Positions 14,988-24,087 of a DNA stretch of 54,511 nucleotides are shown one piece after another. The notes beneath the pieces were generated by a model, which had not been told where the DNA came from, ran no database searches, and saw only the letters and a program-made list of their open reading frames with translations. A program made the position numbers and the translations under genes. The stretch comes from Nitrospira sp. SG-bin2. GTDB lineage: Bacteria; Nitrospirota; Nitrospiria; Nitrospirales; Nitrospiraceae. Every line of letters begins with the position of its first letter. The first letter of the stretch is position 1. Location: NCBI GenBank assembly GCA_002083405.1, contig LVWT01000030.1, positions 1-54,511 on the forward strand, written 5' to 3'.

Positions 14988-15896
14988 ATGCCCGACTTTG
15001 AAACAATTCGGGACGCCCGCGAATCATTGGTGTTGGCCAATCTGCACTTCGCCGTCCTGTTCGACGACCTCGACAACGATGCCGTCTCCACCCTTGAGGA
15101 CGCCGGCACTGGCGACCTGGACATCCCCACAACCGCGAAAAGCGCTGGGATCATCGAGAAAAAGGCCGGTGTCACGCTAACCCACGACATCGACTCCACC
15201 GACATCGAAGCCTACGGTGAAGCGGACCCCGTCCGAACCATCATCTCCAAGCGTGTCGTCTCGTTCGATGCCTACTTCTTGGAGACCAACAAGGTTGTCC
15301 TAGAGAAGTTCTGGGGAACCATCTTCAATGATGACAACCTGAGCGTCTCCGCCCACGGCGGTGTGGTTGTGCAGGCCCCCACCCTGCCCCGAAACATCTT
15401 CTACCGCGCGTATCTGGTTGCCACGGACGACGTTAACGGCGACGACCTCTACACCTACTACATCATGCCCCGCGTGAAGCTGGTGAAGGTCGACAACCAG
15501 GACTCGAAGGACAACGACGCCTTCGGCTACAAGATGACCTTCCGGGCGTTCCGTGACCGCTCTGTGGGCTTCTCGGTGGCCCAGGGATGGTGTGGCCCAG
15601 GTTGGCGGCAGTTGGTAGACCAGGCGGGTTTCGTGGCCGCACTCACCTCACTCAACGCAACCCCTTCAGCGCCAACGGTCGCGCCGGCCGGTACTCAGCA
15701 GATCACCGTCACCGGCAACAACGGCGTCAACTACACCCCGGACTGCACATTCGTCTCGTCCGACCTGACGAAGGCCACCGTGAGTTCCACGGGCCTGATC
15801 ACGGGTGTTGCAACGGGTTCCGCCACAGTCACCGTTACCTACAAGGCCGCAAACCCGGACTTGACGGACACGGTTGCGGTCACCGTCTCTGCTTAA
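14988..15896 (+). CDS. Major tail (tube) protein with C-terminal Ig-like domain
   Basis: 302 residues. N-terminal part is the tail-tube fold (GVTLTHDIDSTDIEAYGEAD; YLVATDDVNGDDLYTYYIMP; GYKMTFRAFRDRSVGFSVAQ). The last ~90 residues form a BIG_2 Ig-like domain (FVSSDLTKATVSSTGLITGV) closely similar in motif to the one on the capsid. AGAGG stands before the ATG. A strong terminator follows, as expected for an abundant product. Confidence 0.93.
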   Translation: MPDFETIRDARESLVLANLHFAVLFDDLDNDAVSTLEDAGTGDLDIPTTAKSAGIIEKKAGVTLTHDIDSTDIEAYGEADPVRTIISKRVVSFDAYFLETNKVVLEKFWGTIFNDDNLSVSAHGGVVVQAPTLPRNIFYRAYLVATDDVNGDDLYTYYIMPRVKLVKVDNQDSKDNDAFGYKMTFRAFRDRSVGFSVAQGWCGPGWRQLVDQAGFVAALTSLNATPSAPTVAPAGTQQITVTGNNGVNYTPDCTFVSSDLTKATVSSTGLITGVATGSATVTVTYKAANPDLTDTVAVTVSA

Positions 15897-15909
15897 CCCC
15901 CACATGTCT

Positions 15910-15952
15910 CCCCGGCCCTGCGGCGATCCCGTTGGGCTGGGGTTTCATTCTG
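15910..15952 (+). terminator. Rho-independent terminator after the major tail gene
   Basis: CCCCGGCCC (15910-15918) pairs with GGGCTGGGG (15934-15942), nine base pairs with one G-T, followed by TTTCATTCTGT. Partial read-through would set the lower level of the tail chaperone and tape measure genes. Confidence 0.8.
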
Positions 15953-15975
15953 TCGCAACAATTTAGGAGCAGATT

Positions 15976-16293
15976 GTGCCAGCACGAAAAGTAGAAGCAG
16001 TCCCCGAACTGGACGCTGACGACTACTGGAATGAGATCGTCTCAGAGAACGTAGTCCCCCCCATGAAGGTGAAGGGCATCGTCCTCGAACAGCCCACCGT
16101 CACCCGCATGGATCTGTGGCGCGAAGCCGGCGTCAAAGGTGATGGGGTTGCCGGGGAGAAGGCCCTCTTCGGCGACAACTATGAGGCCATCAAGAATCTT
16201 TTCAAGGATGAGCCGGAATACCGGTGGGAGAACTTCAATAGGGCCTACCTGCGCCACATGTTCGGCGTGGATGGGGACGATTTAAAAGGCTGA
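15976..16293 (+). CDS. Tail assembly chaperone (G-type)
   Basis: 105 residues, GTG start with AGGAG six bases upstream. DYWNEIVSENVVPPMKVKGI, RMDLWREAGVKGDGVAGEKA and WENFNRAYLRHMFG match actinophage chaperones located before the tape measure gene. The last codons contain a T-TTA-AAA slippery heptamer at 16281-16287; a -1 shift joins the frame of 16293-16751, giving a calculated 258-residue G-T fusion. Confidence 0.9.
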   Translation: MPARKVEAVPELDADDYWNEIVSENVVPPMKVKGIVLEQPTVTRMDLWREAGVKGDGVAGEKALFGDNYEAIKNLFKDEPEYRWENFNRAYLRHMFGVDGDDLKG

Positions 16294-16325
16294 TGAAGAT
16301 AGTTGACCGTTACTGGTCGGCTATC
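16281..16325 (+). promoter_or_regulatory. Programmed -1 ribosomal frameshift site
   Basis: Slippery heptamer TTTAAAA (16281-16287) is read as T-TTA-AAA in frame 0. Ten bases later an 11-bp hairpin starts: GATAGTTGACC (16298-16308) with GGTCGGCTATC (16315-16325), two G-T pairs, 6-base loop. After the slip, AGG-CTG-ATG-AAG enters the downstream chaperone frame without a stop. The heptamer, spacer and stem agree with canonical -1 sites. Confidence 0.88.
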
Positions 16326-16751
16326 TGCTGGGACTGCCAGCACATTCTCCACTTCTCGGCCCACGACTACTTCAAGTGGGAATCCTACGCCATTCACGTG
16401 GGAAGTCAAGTCTTCTATAAATGGCGCCGTAAGCGCCCAACCTCCGAACTTCTGGATTTCTTCGACATCCTCATGAATATCGAGGGCACGAAAGTCAATG
16501 AACAGGTTTTGGAGGACCCGGAAACCATCGAGTGGATGGCTTCACAACCGGAACGATCGAGTAGGCCCCCGATTTTCGGGCACACAAAAGAGGTCAACTT
16601 GATGATGATGCAAATTGAAGTTCAGACCGGCAAGCAAATGAAGCGCCCAATCATTCCGGGCCTTGAGTTGAAGCTCACCCGGAAGATCATCCGAACCAAG
16701 GATGCCGTCGCCCGCGCCCAGGAACGTAACCGCTTAAAGAAAGCCTCCTAA
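16293..16751 (+). CDS. Tail assembly chaperone (T-type, made as fusion by frameshift)
   Basis: 152 residues if started at its own ATG, but probably made mainly as the C-terminal part of the frameshift fusion. WDCQHILHFSAHDYFKWESY and the basic C-terminus (KLTRKIIRTKDAVARAQERN) resemble the second tail chaperone reading frame of siphophages. The shared base at 16293 and the slippery site show the link. It is adjacent to the tape measure gene, its client. Confidence 0.88.
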   Translation: MKIVDRYWSAICWDCQHILHFSAHDYFKWESYAIHVGSQVFYKWRRKRPTSELLDFFDILMNIEGTKVNEQVLEDPETIEWMASQPERSSRPPIFGHTKEVNLMMMQIEVQTGKQMKRPIIPGLELKLTRKIIRTKDAVARAQERNRLKKAS

Positions 16752-19700
16752 ATGGCAGCCGTCCTCGCTGGTGAAGCGGCTGTACGCATTGTCCCCACAG
16801 TGCGGAACTTCCATTCCGAGGTTCGCAGGAAGCTAAAAGAGCAACCCCACCGCCTAGAGGTTGAGGTCACGGCTGAGGTTGCCAAGGCTGACGCGAAGAT
16901 GGCGGAGTGGCGTAAAGCCCAGGGTGCCAACGATGTCGATGTGTCCATCGCCGCCGACACTAAACGGTTCGACGCTGCATTATTGGCGGCCAGGGAACGC
17001 GCCCGGGCTAACGCTGTCAACGTCCCTATCAAGGGGGACACGAAGCATTTCGATACTGCGGTTCGCCGCATCGAACGTGACCACACTTCCAAGTTCGGGA
17101 AGCTTCGCCGCGCCCTCATCTTCACTGTTGTTGTCGCAGGGTTGGACGCCCTCCCCGCTTTGGCTTACGGGGCCGGTTCTGCTGCCGCTGGTCTCGACGC
17201 TCTAGGTAAATCCGCTTTCGCCCTACCCGGTGTTCTGGGTGGGGCTTTGGCGTCTGTAGGCGCCCTGGCGATAGGTCTTCACGGGGTTGGCGACGCCCTC
17301 AAGGCCTACTCGCAGGACACGGCCTCCGCCTCCCAGAACGCGAAGAAGCTCCACGACAACGAGCGCGAACTGCTCTCCGCGAAAAGGAATCTCACCTCCG
17401 CAATCAGGGATCAAAAGAGGGAGATCGAGGATCTTAACGCGGAGATGCACCGCTCCTCCCTCAATGAGGCTGACGCCCTCCTGTCCATTCAGGAGGATTT
17501 GGAGAGGCTCCGCAAGGGTGGATTCAACACCATCACGGAGTACCAAAGAGCCCAGCTCCAACTCATGCAGGACACCGACCACCTGTCTGAGGTCCGTCGC
17601 AGGAACATCCGCACCATCGAGGACGCCAACAAGGCCAACGCTGAAGGTGTCATGGGGTCGGAGCGGGTTTCCGAGGCTTTAGAGAGGGTGGCGAGGGCCG
17701 CCGAGTCGATTCACGAATCCCAAATCTCCAAGGCCTCCGAGGCTTTAGCGAAGCTCTCCCCTAACGCCAGGTCTACGGTTGAGGCTTTGCATTCCCTCTC
17801 GGGGGAGTGGAAGAACCTCGTTCAAATGCCCGTGTCGGACCATCTGTTCGCCGGCATGGATCGATCACTTAAAGACCTGGCCCACAAAACGTTACCCGCT
17901 TTGGGTTCGGGACTGTCCGGTGTATCTGATGGGTTGAACTCCAACTTCAAGGCGCTGTTCTCCTCGTTGGGTTCGGGCCAAAACACCTCCCTGATGACCC
18001 GACTTTTCGGCGGCACCGAGGGCGGGCTCGAGAATGCCTCAAGAAGCCTGGATAAACTTGTCCACGGTTTCCTCACCATAGCGTCCGCTAATTTCCTTCC
18101 CCGCCTGGGTGACGCTTTCGCCCAAGTCTTCGAGCGGTTCGATAAATTCGCCAACAAAGTCTCCCAAGACGGCTCCCTGGATAAGTGGATCAACACTGGT
18201 CTGAAATCCCTCAGTTCCTTGGGGAATGGCCTGCTCAACATCTTCTCCATGTTCTCCTCCGTATCCCAGGCCTTCGACGCCATCTCCGGGCACGCGGCCG
18301 GATTTGTTGGGTCCTTGGAGACCGGAACCAAGAAGTGGGCGGAGTTCCTGAAGTCCGATAAGGGCCAGGACACGTTGATGAACTACTTCCGTCACGCGAA
18401 AGACTTCACCTCAAAATTGGTGGATGCCCTCAAGAACGTGAAGATTTTCGTCCACGACGTTATCGAAGCCACAAGGGACTGGTCCCAAAGGCTCCTGGAC
18501 GTTATCGGGGGATTCTCGAAACTTGCGGGATGGATTGAGCGCAACACGGGTCTATTGAAGCCCCTGATCGAGCTTTATCTAACCCTGAAGATCGCCGCGC
18601 CCATTGTTCACGCTTTAACGGGCGCGTGGACGATGTACTCCCGCGTGATGACTGGCCTGTCAGCGGGGGGTGGGGCTCTCGCCACCACGCAAACCCGTTA
18701 CGACGCACTGAAAACGTCGATGTTCAACCTGGGCAAGCAGGCCACTGACATGAGCGGGCAGGCCAGGGTTACGACCAAAGATGTCAGCGCGATGGGGTCC
18801 TCAGCAGGCGGGGCCGTGGGGAAGGTCGGTGCCGTAGGCGGGGCCACTGTCACCGCCACCCGTGGTATCAGCTCCATGGGTGAGGCGGCAAAGGGCGCGG
18901 CCGGAAAGATCGCTGGCGGGCCGGTCTCACTGCTCGCAGCCAGTGGGAATCTCCTCCGCTTCATCGGCCCCGGATTGGCGTTCACCGCCGCAATCGTAAC
19001 CGTCACAACGCTTATCACCCAACTGGGGAAGGCTCACGAACTCGCGGCACAGCAGGCGCAAACGCAAGCGAACGCCCTTGATCGACTGAAGGGCAGCCTC
19101 GAATCCACGACAGGTGCTGCAACCACCGCAACGGCGGCGGAAACAGGCAAGTCCTTCGAGGACTTCACCATCCCCGGGATCGGCAAAGTCAACATCAACA
19201 AGCTGGCCGAAGAGGCAGGCATCCCCAAGCAGGATTTGGTCCGCGCCGCGTCAGATCCTTCCGCTGAAGGCTTGAGGGCGTCCATCCGCTCCAAGATTAA
19301 GCCCCAACTCATTTCGCAGTTCGAGAGCAGCGCCATGTACCGGGATCACGCAAGCGATTTCCAGGGGGCGCACCTCACGCCATCCGACGTGATCGACGCC
19401 GCAATGGGAGACCCCGCGAAGCTTGAGGTTTATCGGAATTTCATTGCCCACACCCCCAACCTGGGACTGAACGTCCTCGGGGGTATGCCAGGGATCTCCA
19501 TCGCGGGGAAGATGCTCGGCGCGCCAGGGCTGGACCGCATTGGGTCGATGGGCAGGGTTCCCACCCTGACTGATGTTCTGCAACAGCTAGGGCCACTGGG
19601 GCAGATTGGATTCGCGCTACAGACAACCTCGGACTCGCAAATCAGGCAGTCCCAAATCAACGCTGGCGGAGCTGAGGCCGCCAGGGGTAGGGGGGAGTTA

Positions 19701-22700
19701 AGCCCATCCGGCCTAGGCGCTTTCAGGGACTTCAACCCTGACCCGATCGTCCGCAAAGACAATGACGATCGACCGATTGTCACGTTGAACGTAACCCCGA
19801 CCGAGAAGCAGATCGACGCCTGGGCCGAGCAGGGAATCACCGTCGTCAACCGGCTTGAAGGTGGGGGCGTCACCGTATCCCTGCCCCACGACTCCAACAT
19901 GGTTCAAGGGTTCTCTGAGGGCGGCCTAGTCGAAGGCATTGGTGGCCCCACCGACGACCTGAACTTTGCACTGCTGTCACCCAAGGAGCACGTCACAAAG
20001 GCTGCGGCAGTTGATTATTACGGCGAGCCCCTTTTCCACTCCCTGAACAATATGGAGATCCCCAGGCATGGTATCGGTGGCTGGTTCAGTGGTGGCGGTG
20101 ATTCGAGCCTCCTCGATACCGCCCGCCACGACCCCGCCGCAGCCATCGCCGAAGGCATTTCAGGAAGCGCGACCTCTCAGGTTGCTGGCGCCCCAGGGAT
20201 AGTGAAAGGGCGAGGGCGGGCCAACTCTCCCTCCTACTATCTCGCGCCGCAGCCGACTTCGGAGAAGCTGGGGGACGAAATCCGGGGGAGCGCCACATCT
20301 CGGGCTCATACCGAGGGACCGCAAGGAGAGGCGCGCATCGGCGGGCAGCCGGCCAAACCGCAGACGGTGCTGCCATTTGTCTCGCCCCCAACGATCTTCC
20401 CTAACACCACCAAGACAGCGCTGCCACAGGCCCCGCCCGCACCCCCGCCCGTCAACCCGCAACCCCAGAATCCGCCTCCGCCAGGCAACGGGAATACAGC
20501 CGACCCTGCCCAACGCCCAACGCCGGTAGGGCACTGGCAGGACGGAAGCTTCATCGCAGACCCGGGCCAACCGGGACAGACTGGCTATTGGTACTACGGA
20601 AAGTGGATCACCGGAGCTGACGGTAAGGGTCCAGACGGCGCAGCGGGGGACTTCCCAACTCCCCAAGTTCCCACCCAACCTCCTGCCGTAACCCCTTACA
20701 CCCAATCGTCAACAACGGCCTCAGTTCCCTCTGTACCGGTCGGAAACACCCCGATCTACTCAGTCACCCCAGGTCCGGGTGGAATGCCGCGTATAGCCCC
20801 TACAGGCCCAGTAATGGCCCAAATGCGCAGTGTCATCGACTCGCTCGTGGGAACCCCCTACCAGTGGGGTGGATGGTCCCCCGCCGGGGTGGACTGTTCA
20901 GGTTTGGTTTCGCTGGTCGCAAACATCGCCTCCGGTAGAGACCCCTGGTCAAGCCGATTCGCCACAGGCACAGAGCTACAAGAATTGACCGCACGAGGTT
21001 TCCTCCCCGGTAAAGGTGGCCCGGGAACCCTCACCGTGGGGTGGAACGCCACCCACACCGCCCTCACCCTGCCCGATGGAACCGCAGTCTCCTCCGGGGA
21101 ATCCGGGGGAGTTCAGTACGGCGGTGGAGGATCGGAGCAGTCTCAATTCACGAATTGGATGTATCTGCCAGTTGATTCGGGCGCCCTCGACAGTTTGATG
21201 CCCGGGATGAGTGGGCTAGGGATACCGGGTCTCACCGACATGGGGGGGTTTGGTGGGCCGGCCTACCTACAGCCCCAGAACATCCTGAAATTCTTTACAG
21301 GACAAGCCCAAAACATCGGATCGGCAGCCTCAAGCATCGGACTCGGCCTGATATCCGGCTTCACCGGACTTGATTTCTCCTCCCTCCTAGGCTCGGGACA
21401 GCAACTGGGCAACGGCCTCATCGACGCCTTCGGGAATTCGAGCATGGCTGGCGGCAGCATCCTCAACGACATGGCCGCCGATGACATGCAGCGCTACCTG
21501 AACGGCCAACTCCCACTGGGGTATTCGGGCGCATCTTACAACCCAGGCGGTGGGGCGGAACAGTACCGTCCATTGGTTAGGCAGATCCTTCAACAGGTTG
21601 GACCCCAATACGGGGTAACCAACATTAAAGCCTGGGAAGACGCCATCATTCGGCAAATCAAAACCGAATCAAACGGCAACCCCGACCCGATACACGGCGA
21701 TGGGGGAGCGGCGGCCGGTCTTCTGCAATTCCACCTGGACACGTTCAACTCCAACAATGTTCTCGGGGGAAGTTACACCGATCCCGCCGCCCAAATCGCC
21801 GCTGTCATCCCGTATGTGACGAAAAAGTACGGCATGAACCCTGACGGTTCACCCAAGGGCATCGGTTTAGGTAAAGGCTTCAAGGCTGGCGGATTCCCTG
21901 ACGGTTCAGCCCTTGTTTCAACGGGTGAGTTCATCACCAACAACAAGGCCACCGCCTTCTACGGCCCCGGACTGTTCAACGCCCTCAACAACATGTCCAT
22001 CCCCAGGGCAGCCATCCAAGGGTTTAAGAACGGCGGATTCCCAAGGGGTATACCTCGATTCGAGGACGGTGGATTCCCACCTCTTCCCGGATTCGGCCCC
22101 AGTCCCATCCCTCAACCCCCTCAAAGCCCGGGACCGCTGCCATTGGAGCAGCCGAACGCAGCGGCACCCGCATCAACCGGAGGCCCACCCGGACCCGGGG
22201 CGACTGCTCCCGCTCCCGACCCGGGTGGCCTCCCCCAAGTATCCGACGCCCTAGCAGGTTTGGGCGCCCCAGGGCAATCCGACCTTCCACAACCCGGAGT
22301 TGATCCCGGCAGTGGAGCAGACCCCCGTGGAACCTTGGGCGCAGCGCCGCAATCCCAGGACCACCTCCACCCCGCTCTGTCACAAGGCATTCAGGGCGCC
22401 TTCAACACTGCCGGCTCTATCGCCGCTATGGCCGCATCGCTGGGAGGGAACGCCGCAGCCCCAGGCGCGGGAAGTGCTGCGGGGGCAGGAATTCAAGCAG
22501 GCGCACAAATCGCCGGGTCCATCGCTACAGGTGCCGCGAACATCCTCTCCTCACTGATGGTGGGCACCGTAACCCCAGGCTCCACCGCACAAGCTTCAGG
22601 AATCCCCCTCTTGCCTCAAAGACAGCCCATGCAAACCGGGGTACCACCGGTAAATCAGCGGGTCTACAACGGCGGAATCCATGTGACCAATTTGGACGAA

Positions 22701-22763
22701 TTCAAGCGGACCACGGAAATGATGGACGCCCAAGCGCAAATGCCGTGGATATCGAAGTTTTAA
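16752..22763 (+). CDS. Tape measure protein with NlpC/P60 and lysozyme-like domains
   Basis: 2003 residues. N-terminal coiled coils (RELLSAKRNLTSAIRDQKRE), hydrophobic stretches near 130-180 and 735-760, then Pro/Gly-rich linkers. An NlpC/P60 peptidase domain lies at about 1356-1475, with Cys1382 in VDCSG and a likely catalytic His1435 in NATHTAL. A lysozyme/transglycosylase-like domain at about 1620-1710 carries Glu1639 in IKTESNGNP and GAAAGLLQFH. The repeated GGFPDGSALVSTGEF-type segments resemble tape measure tails (LSPKEHVTKAAAVDYYG). The length of the protein sets tail length; the two domains probably cut peptidoglycan during DNA entry. The longest gene in the window. Confidence 0.96.
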   Translation: MAAVLAGEAAVRIVPTVRNFHSEVRRKLKEQPHRLEVEVTAEVAKADAKMAEWRKAQGANDVDVSIAADTKRFDAALLAARERARANAVNVPIKGDTKHFDTAVRRIERDHTSKFGKLRRALIFTVVVAGLDALPALAYGAGSAAAGLDALGKSAFALPGVLGGALASVGALAIGLHGVGDALKAYSQDTASASQNAKKLHDNERELLSAKRNLTSAIRDQKREIEDLNAEMHRSSLNEADALLSIQEDLERLRKGGFNTITEYQRAQLQLMQDTDHLSEVRRRNIRTIEDANKANAEGVMGSERVSEALERVARAAESIHESQISKASEALAKLSPNARSTVEALHSLSGEWKNLVQMPVSDHLFAGMDRSLKDLAHKTLPALGSGLSGVSDGLNSNFKALFSSLGSGQNTSLMTRLFGGTEGGLENASRSLDKLVHGFLTIASANFLPRLGDAFAQVFERFDKFANKVSQDGSLDKWINTGLKSLSSLGNGLLNIFSMFSSVSQAFDAISGHAAGFVGSLETGTKKWAEFLKSDKGQDTLMNYFRHAKDFTSKLVDALKNVKIFVHDVIEATRDWSQRLLDVIGGFSKLAGWIERNTGLLKPLIELYLTLKIAAPIVHALTGAWTMYSRVMTGLSAGGGALATTQTRYDALKTSMFNLGKQATDMSGQARVTTKDVSAMGSSAGGAVGKVGAVGGATVTATRGISSMGEAAKGAAGKIAGGPVSLLAASGNLLRFIGPGLAFTAAIVTVTTLITQLGKAHELAAQQAQTQANALDRLKGSLESTTGAATTATAAETGKSFEDFTIPGIGKVNINKLAEEAGIPKQDLVRAASDPSAEGLRASIRSKIKPQLISQFESSAMYRDHASDFQGAHLTPSDVIDAAMGDPAKLEVYRNFIAHTPNLGLNVLGGMPGISIAGKMLGAPGLDRIGSMGRVPTLTDVLQQLGPLGQIGFALQTTSDSQIRQSQINAGGAEAARGRGELSPSGLGAFRDFNPDPIVRKDNDDRPIVTLNVTPTEKQIDAWAEQGITVVNRLEGGGVTVSLPHDSNMVQGFSEGGLVEGIGGPTDDLNFALLSPKEHVTKAAAVDYYGEPLFHSLNNMEIPRHGIGGWFSGGGDSSLLDTARHDPAAAIAEGISGSATSQVAGAPGIVKGRGRANSPSYYLAPQPTSEKLGDEIRGSATSRAHTEGPQGEARIGGQPAKPQTVLPFVSPPTIFPNTTKTALPQAPPAPPPVNPQPQNPPPPGNGNTADPAQRPTPVGHWQDGSFIADPGQPGQTGYWYYGKWITGADGKGPDGAAGDFPTPQVPTQPPAVTPYTQSSTTASVPSVPVGNTPIYSVTPGPGGMPRIAPTGPVMAQMRSVIDSLVGTPYQWGGWSPAGVDCSGLVSLVANIASGRDPWSSRFATGTELQELTARGFLPGKGGPGTLTVGWNATHTALTLPDGTAVSSGESGGVQYGGGGSEQSQFTNWMYLPVDSGALDSLMPGMSGLGIPGLTDMGGFGGPAYLQPQNILKFFTGQAQNIGSAASSIGLGLISGFTGLDFSSLLGSGQQLGNGLIDAFGNSSMAGGSILNDMAADDMQRYLNGQLPLGYSGASYNPGGGAEQYRPLVRQILQQVGPQYGVTNIKAWEDAIIRQIKTESNGNPDPIHGDGGAAAGLLQFHLDTFNSNNVLGGSYTDPAAQIAAVIPYVTKKYGMNPDGSPKGIGLGKGFKAGGFPDGSALVSTGEFITNNKATAFYGPGLFNALNNMSIPRAAIQGFKNGGFPRGIPRFEDGGFPPLPGFGPSPIPQPPQSPGPLPLEQPNAAAPASTGGPPGPGATAPAPDPGGLPQVSDALAGLGAPGQSDLPQPGVDPGSGADPRGTLGAAPQSQDHLHPALSQGIQGAFNTAGSIAAMAASLGGNAAAPGAGSAAGAGIQAGAQIAGSIATGAANILSSLMVGTVTPGSTAQASGIPLLPQRQPMQTGVPPVNQRVYNGGIHVTNLDEFKRTTEMMDAQAQMPWISKF

Positions 22764-22785
22764 TCCTTCTCAAAGCAGTTGGTTA

Positions 22786-23697
22786 ATGAGTGTAATCGAT
22801 CAAACAGTCGCTATTGACATCATTGGCGTGCACAACGAGGTATTTCGTATCTCCGGGCCGGGGAGTGGGCGTCAAGGCGTTCAGTTAATGCCGAAGCTTA
22901 CCGGTGCCGTGGATGCACCGGTAAAGACTTTGTGGATTAAATCCTCCTACGGTCAAACATTCGTCGACTTTCTATGGCAGCGCCGTGACATGGTTTTCAC
23001 CGTCAACATCTTCGATGAAGAAGGCGACCCGGAACGGTGGAAGCTTATCGATTCCCGGTGGAGATTTGCGTTCGACTATGTCAAGGAATGCACCATCCGC
23101 TACACGGAGAAAGGCTCTTACCGGGATCTCAAGGTAAGATTGTTGGAGGAGCCGAAAGCATACGAGTCAGGTTCGTGGGAAGGTAAAGACCCCCACCTTT
23201 ACGCCTGCTCCACAGTTGTTATGACCGTCGCCGCTCAGCTTCCTTTCTATGTCGGCCCATCCGATTTCTACGACTGGGAAGGCGACACCTCCTCTGGGCA
23301 TGTCGATATCGAGTTAAACGTCGACTGCGATGTCCCCGTTTGGCCGAAATGGACTCTAACCGATCAGGCCAGGTGGAGACTCCCCGACTTCTCTTGGGGA
23401 AACAACGACTACGGCACCGGATTACTGGACATGGGCAGGACTGTCCTCCTCCCCTATCTACCTTTAGGTGCTGGGTGTGTGGCGGATTCCGATCCGCGAA
23501 AACAAACCCTTCTCGCCGCCAACCGGATAAACCTTCAAGGTTTGTGGGGCGGCAAGGATCTTCTCTACCCAATTCTGGGTGGAACCTACGACGAGATACC
23601 AGTTTCCGTCAGTGATGCGGTGGGTGGTTTCCGTCTTCAACTCGAAATACCGAAATGGTATTCACGCCCCTGGTCGCGACCTGTGGGCCTTATTTAA
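22786..23697 (+). CDS. Distal tail / minor tail protein
   Basis: 303 residues directly after the tape measure gene, the usual place of the Dit-like protein that forms the tail-tip hub. Beta-rich with IIGVHNEVFRISGPGSGRQG and KTLWIKSSYGQTFVDFLWQR at the N-terminus and PVWPKWTLTDQARWRLPDFS later, a pattern seen in actinophage minor tail proteins. ATG at 22786. Confidence 0.82.
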   Translation: MSVIDQTVAIDIIGVHNEVFRISGPGSGRQGVQLMPKLTGAVDAPVKTLWIKSSYGQTFVDFLWQRRDMVFTVNIFDEEGDPERWKLIDSRWRFAFDYVKECTIRYTEKGSYRDLKVRLLEEPKAYESGSWEGKDPHLYACSTVVMTVAAQLPFYVGPSDFYDWEGDTSSGHVDIELNVDCDVPVWPKWTLTDQARWRLPDFSWGNNDYGTGLLDMGRTVLLPYLPLGAGCVADSDPRKQTLLAANRINLQGLWGGKDLLYPILGGTYDEIPVSVSDAVGGFRLQLEIPKWYSRPWSRPVGLI

Positions 23698-23705
23698 GGA
23701 AAGAT

Positions 23706-24026
23706 ATGGCACTACGTAAAGGCTCCGCATCCAAGGTGATCCGCGACGCCGTTGATGCAGCAACAGCGGACGCGGCTGACGGTGTTACCGCTGCGGAGAT
23801 TTCAGACGCCACCACGGTTGGCAGAACAATCCTGACCGCCGCAAATGCTGCCGCAGTCCGCACTGCTGCCGGCTCAGCCGCCGCCTCCACCACCCCCGTG
23901 ATTGTCGCAGTACCAGGCAGTGCTGTCGCAACTGGCACGGCTGGTCAGATCGCCTACAACGGAACCCATCTGTACATATGCACGGGAACGAATACTTGGC
24001 TCCGGGCGAGCATTGCAACGTGGTGA
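23706..24026 (+). CDS. Small Ala-rich minor tail protein
   Basis: 106 residues. MALRKGSASKVIRDAVDAAT opens an Ala/Thr-rich helical stalk; the end GQIAYNGTHLYICTGTNTWL is a short beta motif common at the tips of tail fibre proteins (GxxayNGthLYiCtgtntW). AAGGAAAG precedes the ATG at 23706, which is chosen over 23655. The stalk and tip suggest a trimeric fibre piece. Confidence 0.7.
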   Translation: MALRKGSASKVIRDAVDAATADAADGVTAAEISDATTVGRTILTAANAAAVRTAAGSAAASTTPVIVAVPGSAVATGTAGQIAYNGTHLYICTGTNTWLRASIATW

Positions 24027-24027
24027 C

Positions 24028-24082
24028 CTGTTCACCATTCTTCACTGTTCATTAAAACTGAACAGTTCTTTGTACTGAACAA
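24028..24082 (+). repeat. Symmetric array of four TGTTCA half-sites
   Basis: CTGTTCA (24028-24034) and ACTGTTCA (24044-24051) are mirrored by TGAACAGT (24059-24066) and TGAACAA (24076-24082). Spacing between the two copies on each side is the same, nine bases. The inner pair forms a perfect 8-bp hairpin with a 7-base loop followed by TCTTTGT, so it may be a weak terminator, an RNA structure or a protein-binding operator. Confidence 0.65.
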
Positions 24083-24087
24083 GGTTA

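Noticed and set aside
24026..24087. Strong transcription terminator before the minor tail gene
   Set aside because: The hairpin is AT-rich with a poor T-run (TCTTTGT) and the symmetric half-sites suggest another role; kept only as a repeat feature.
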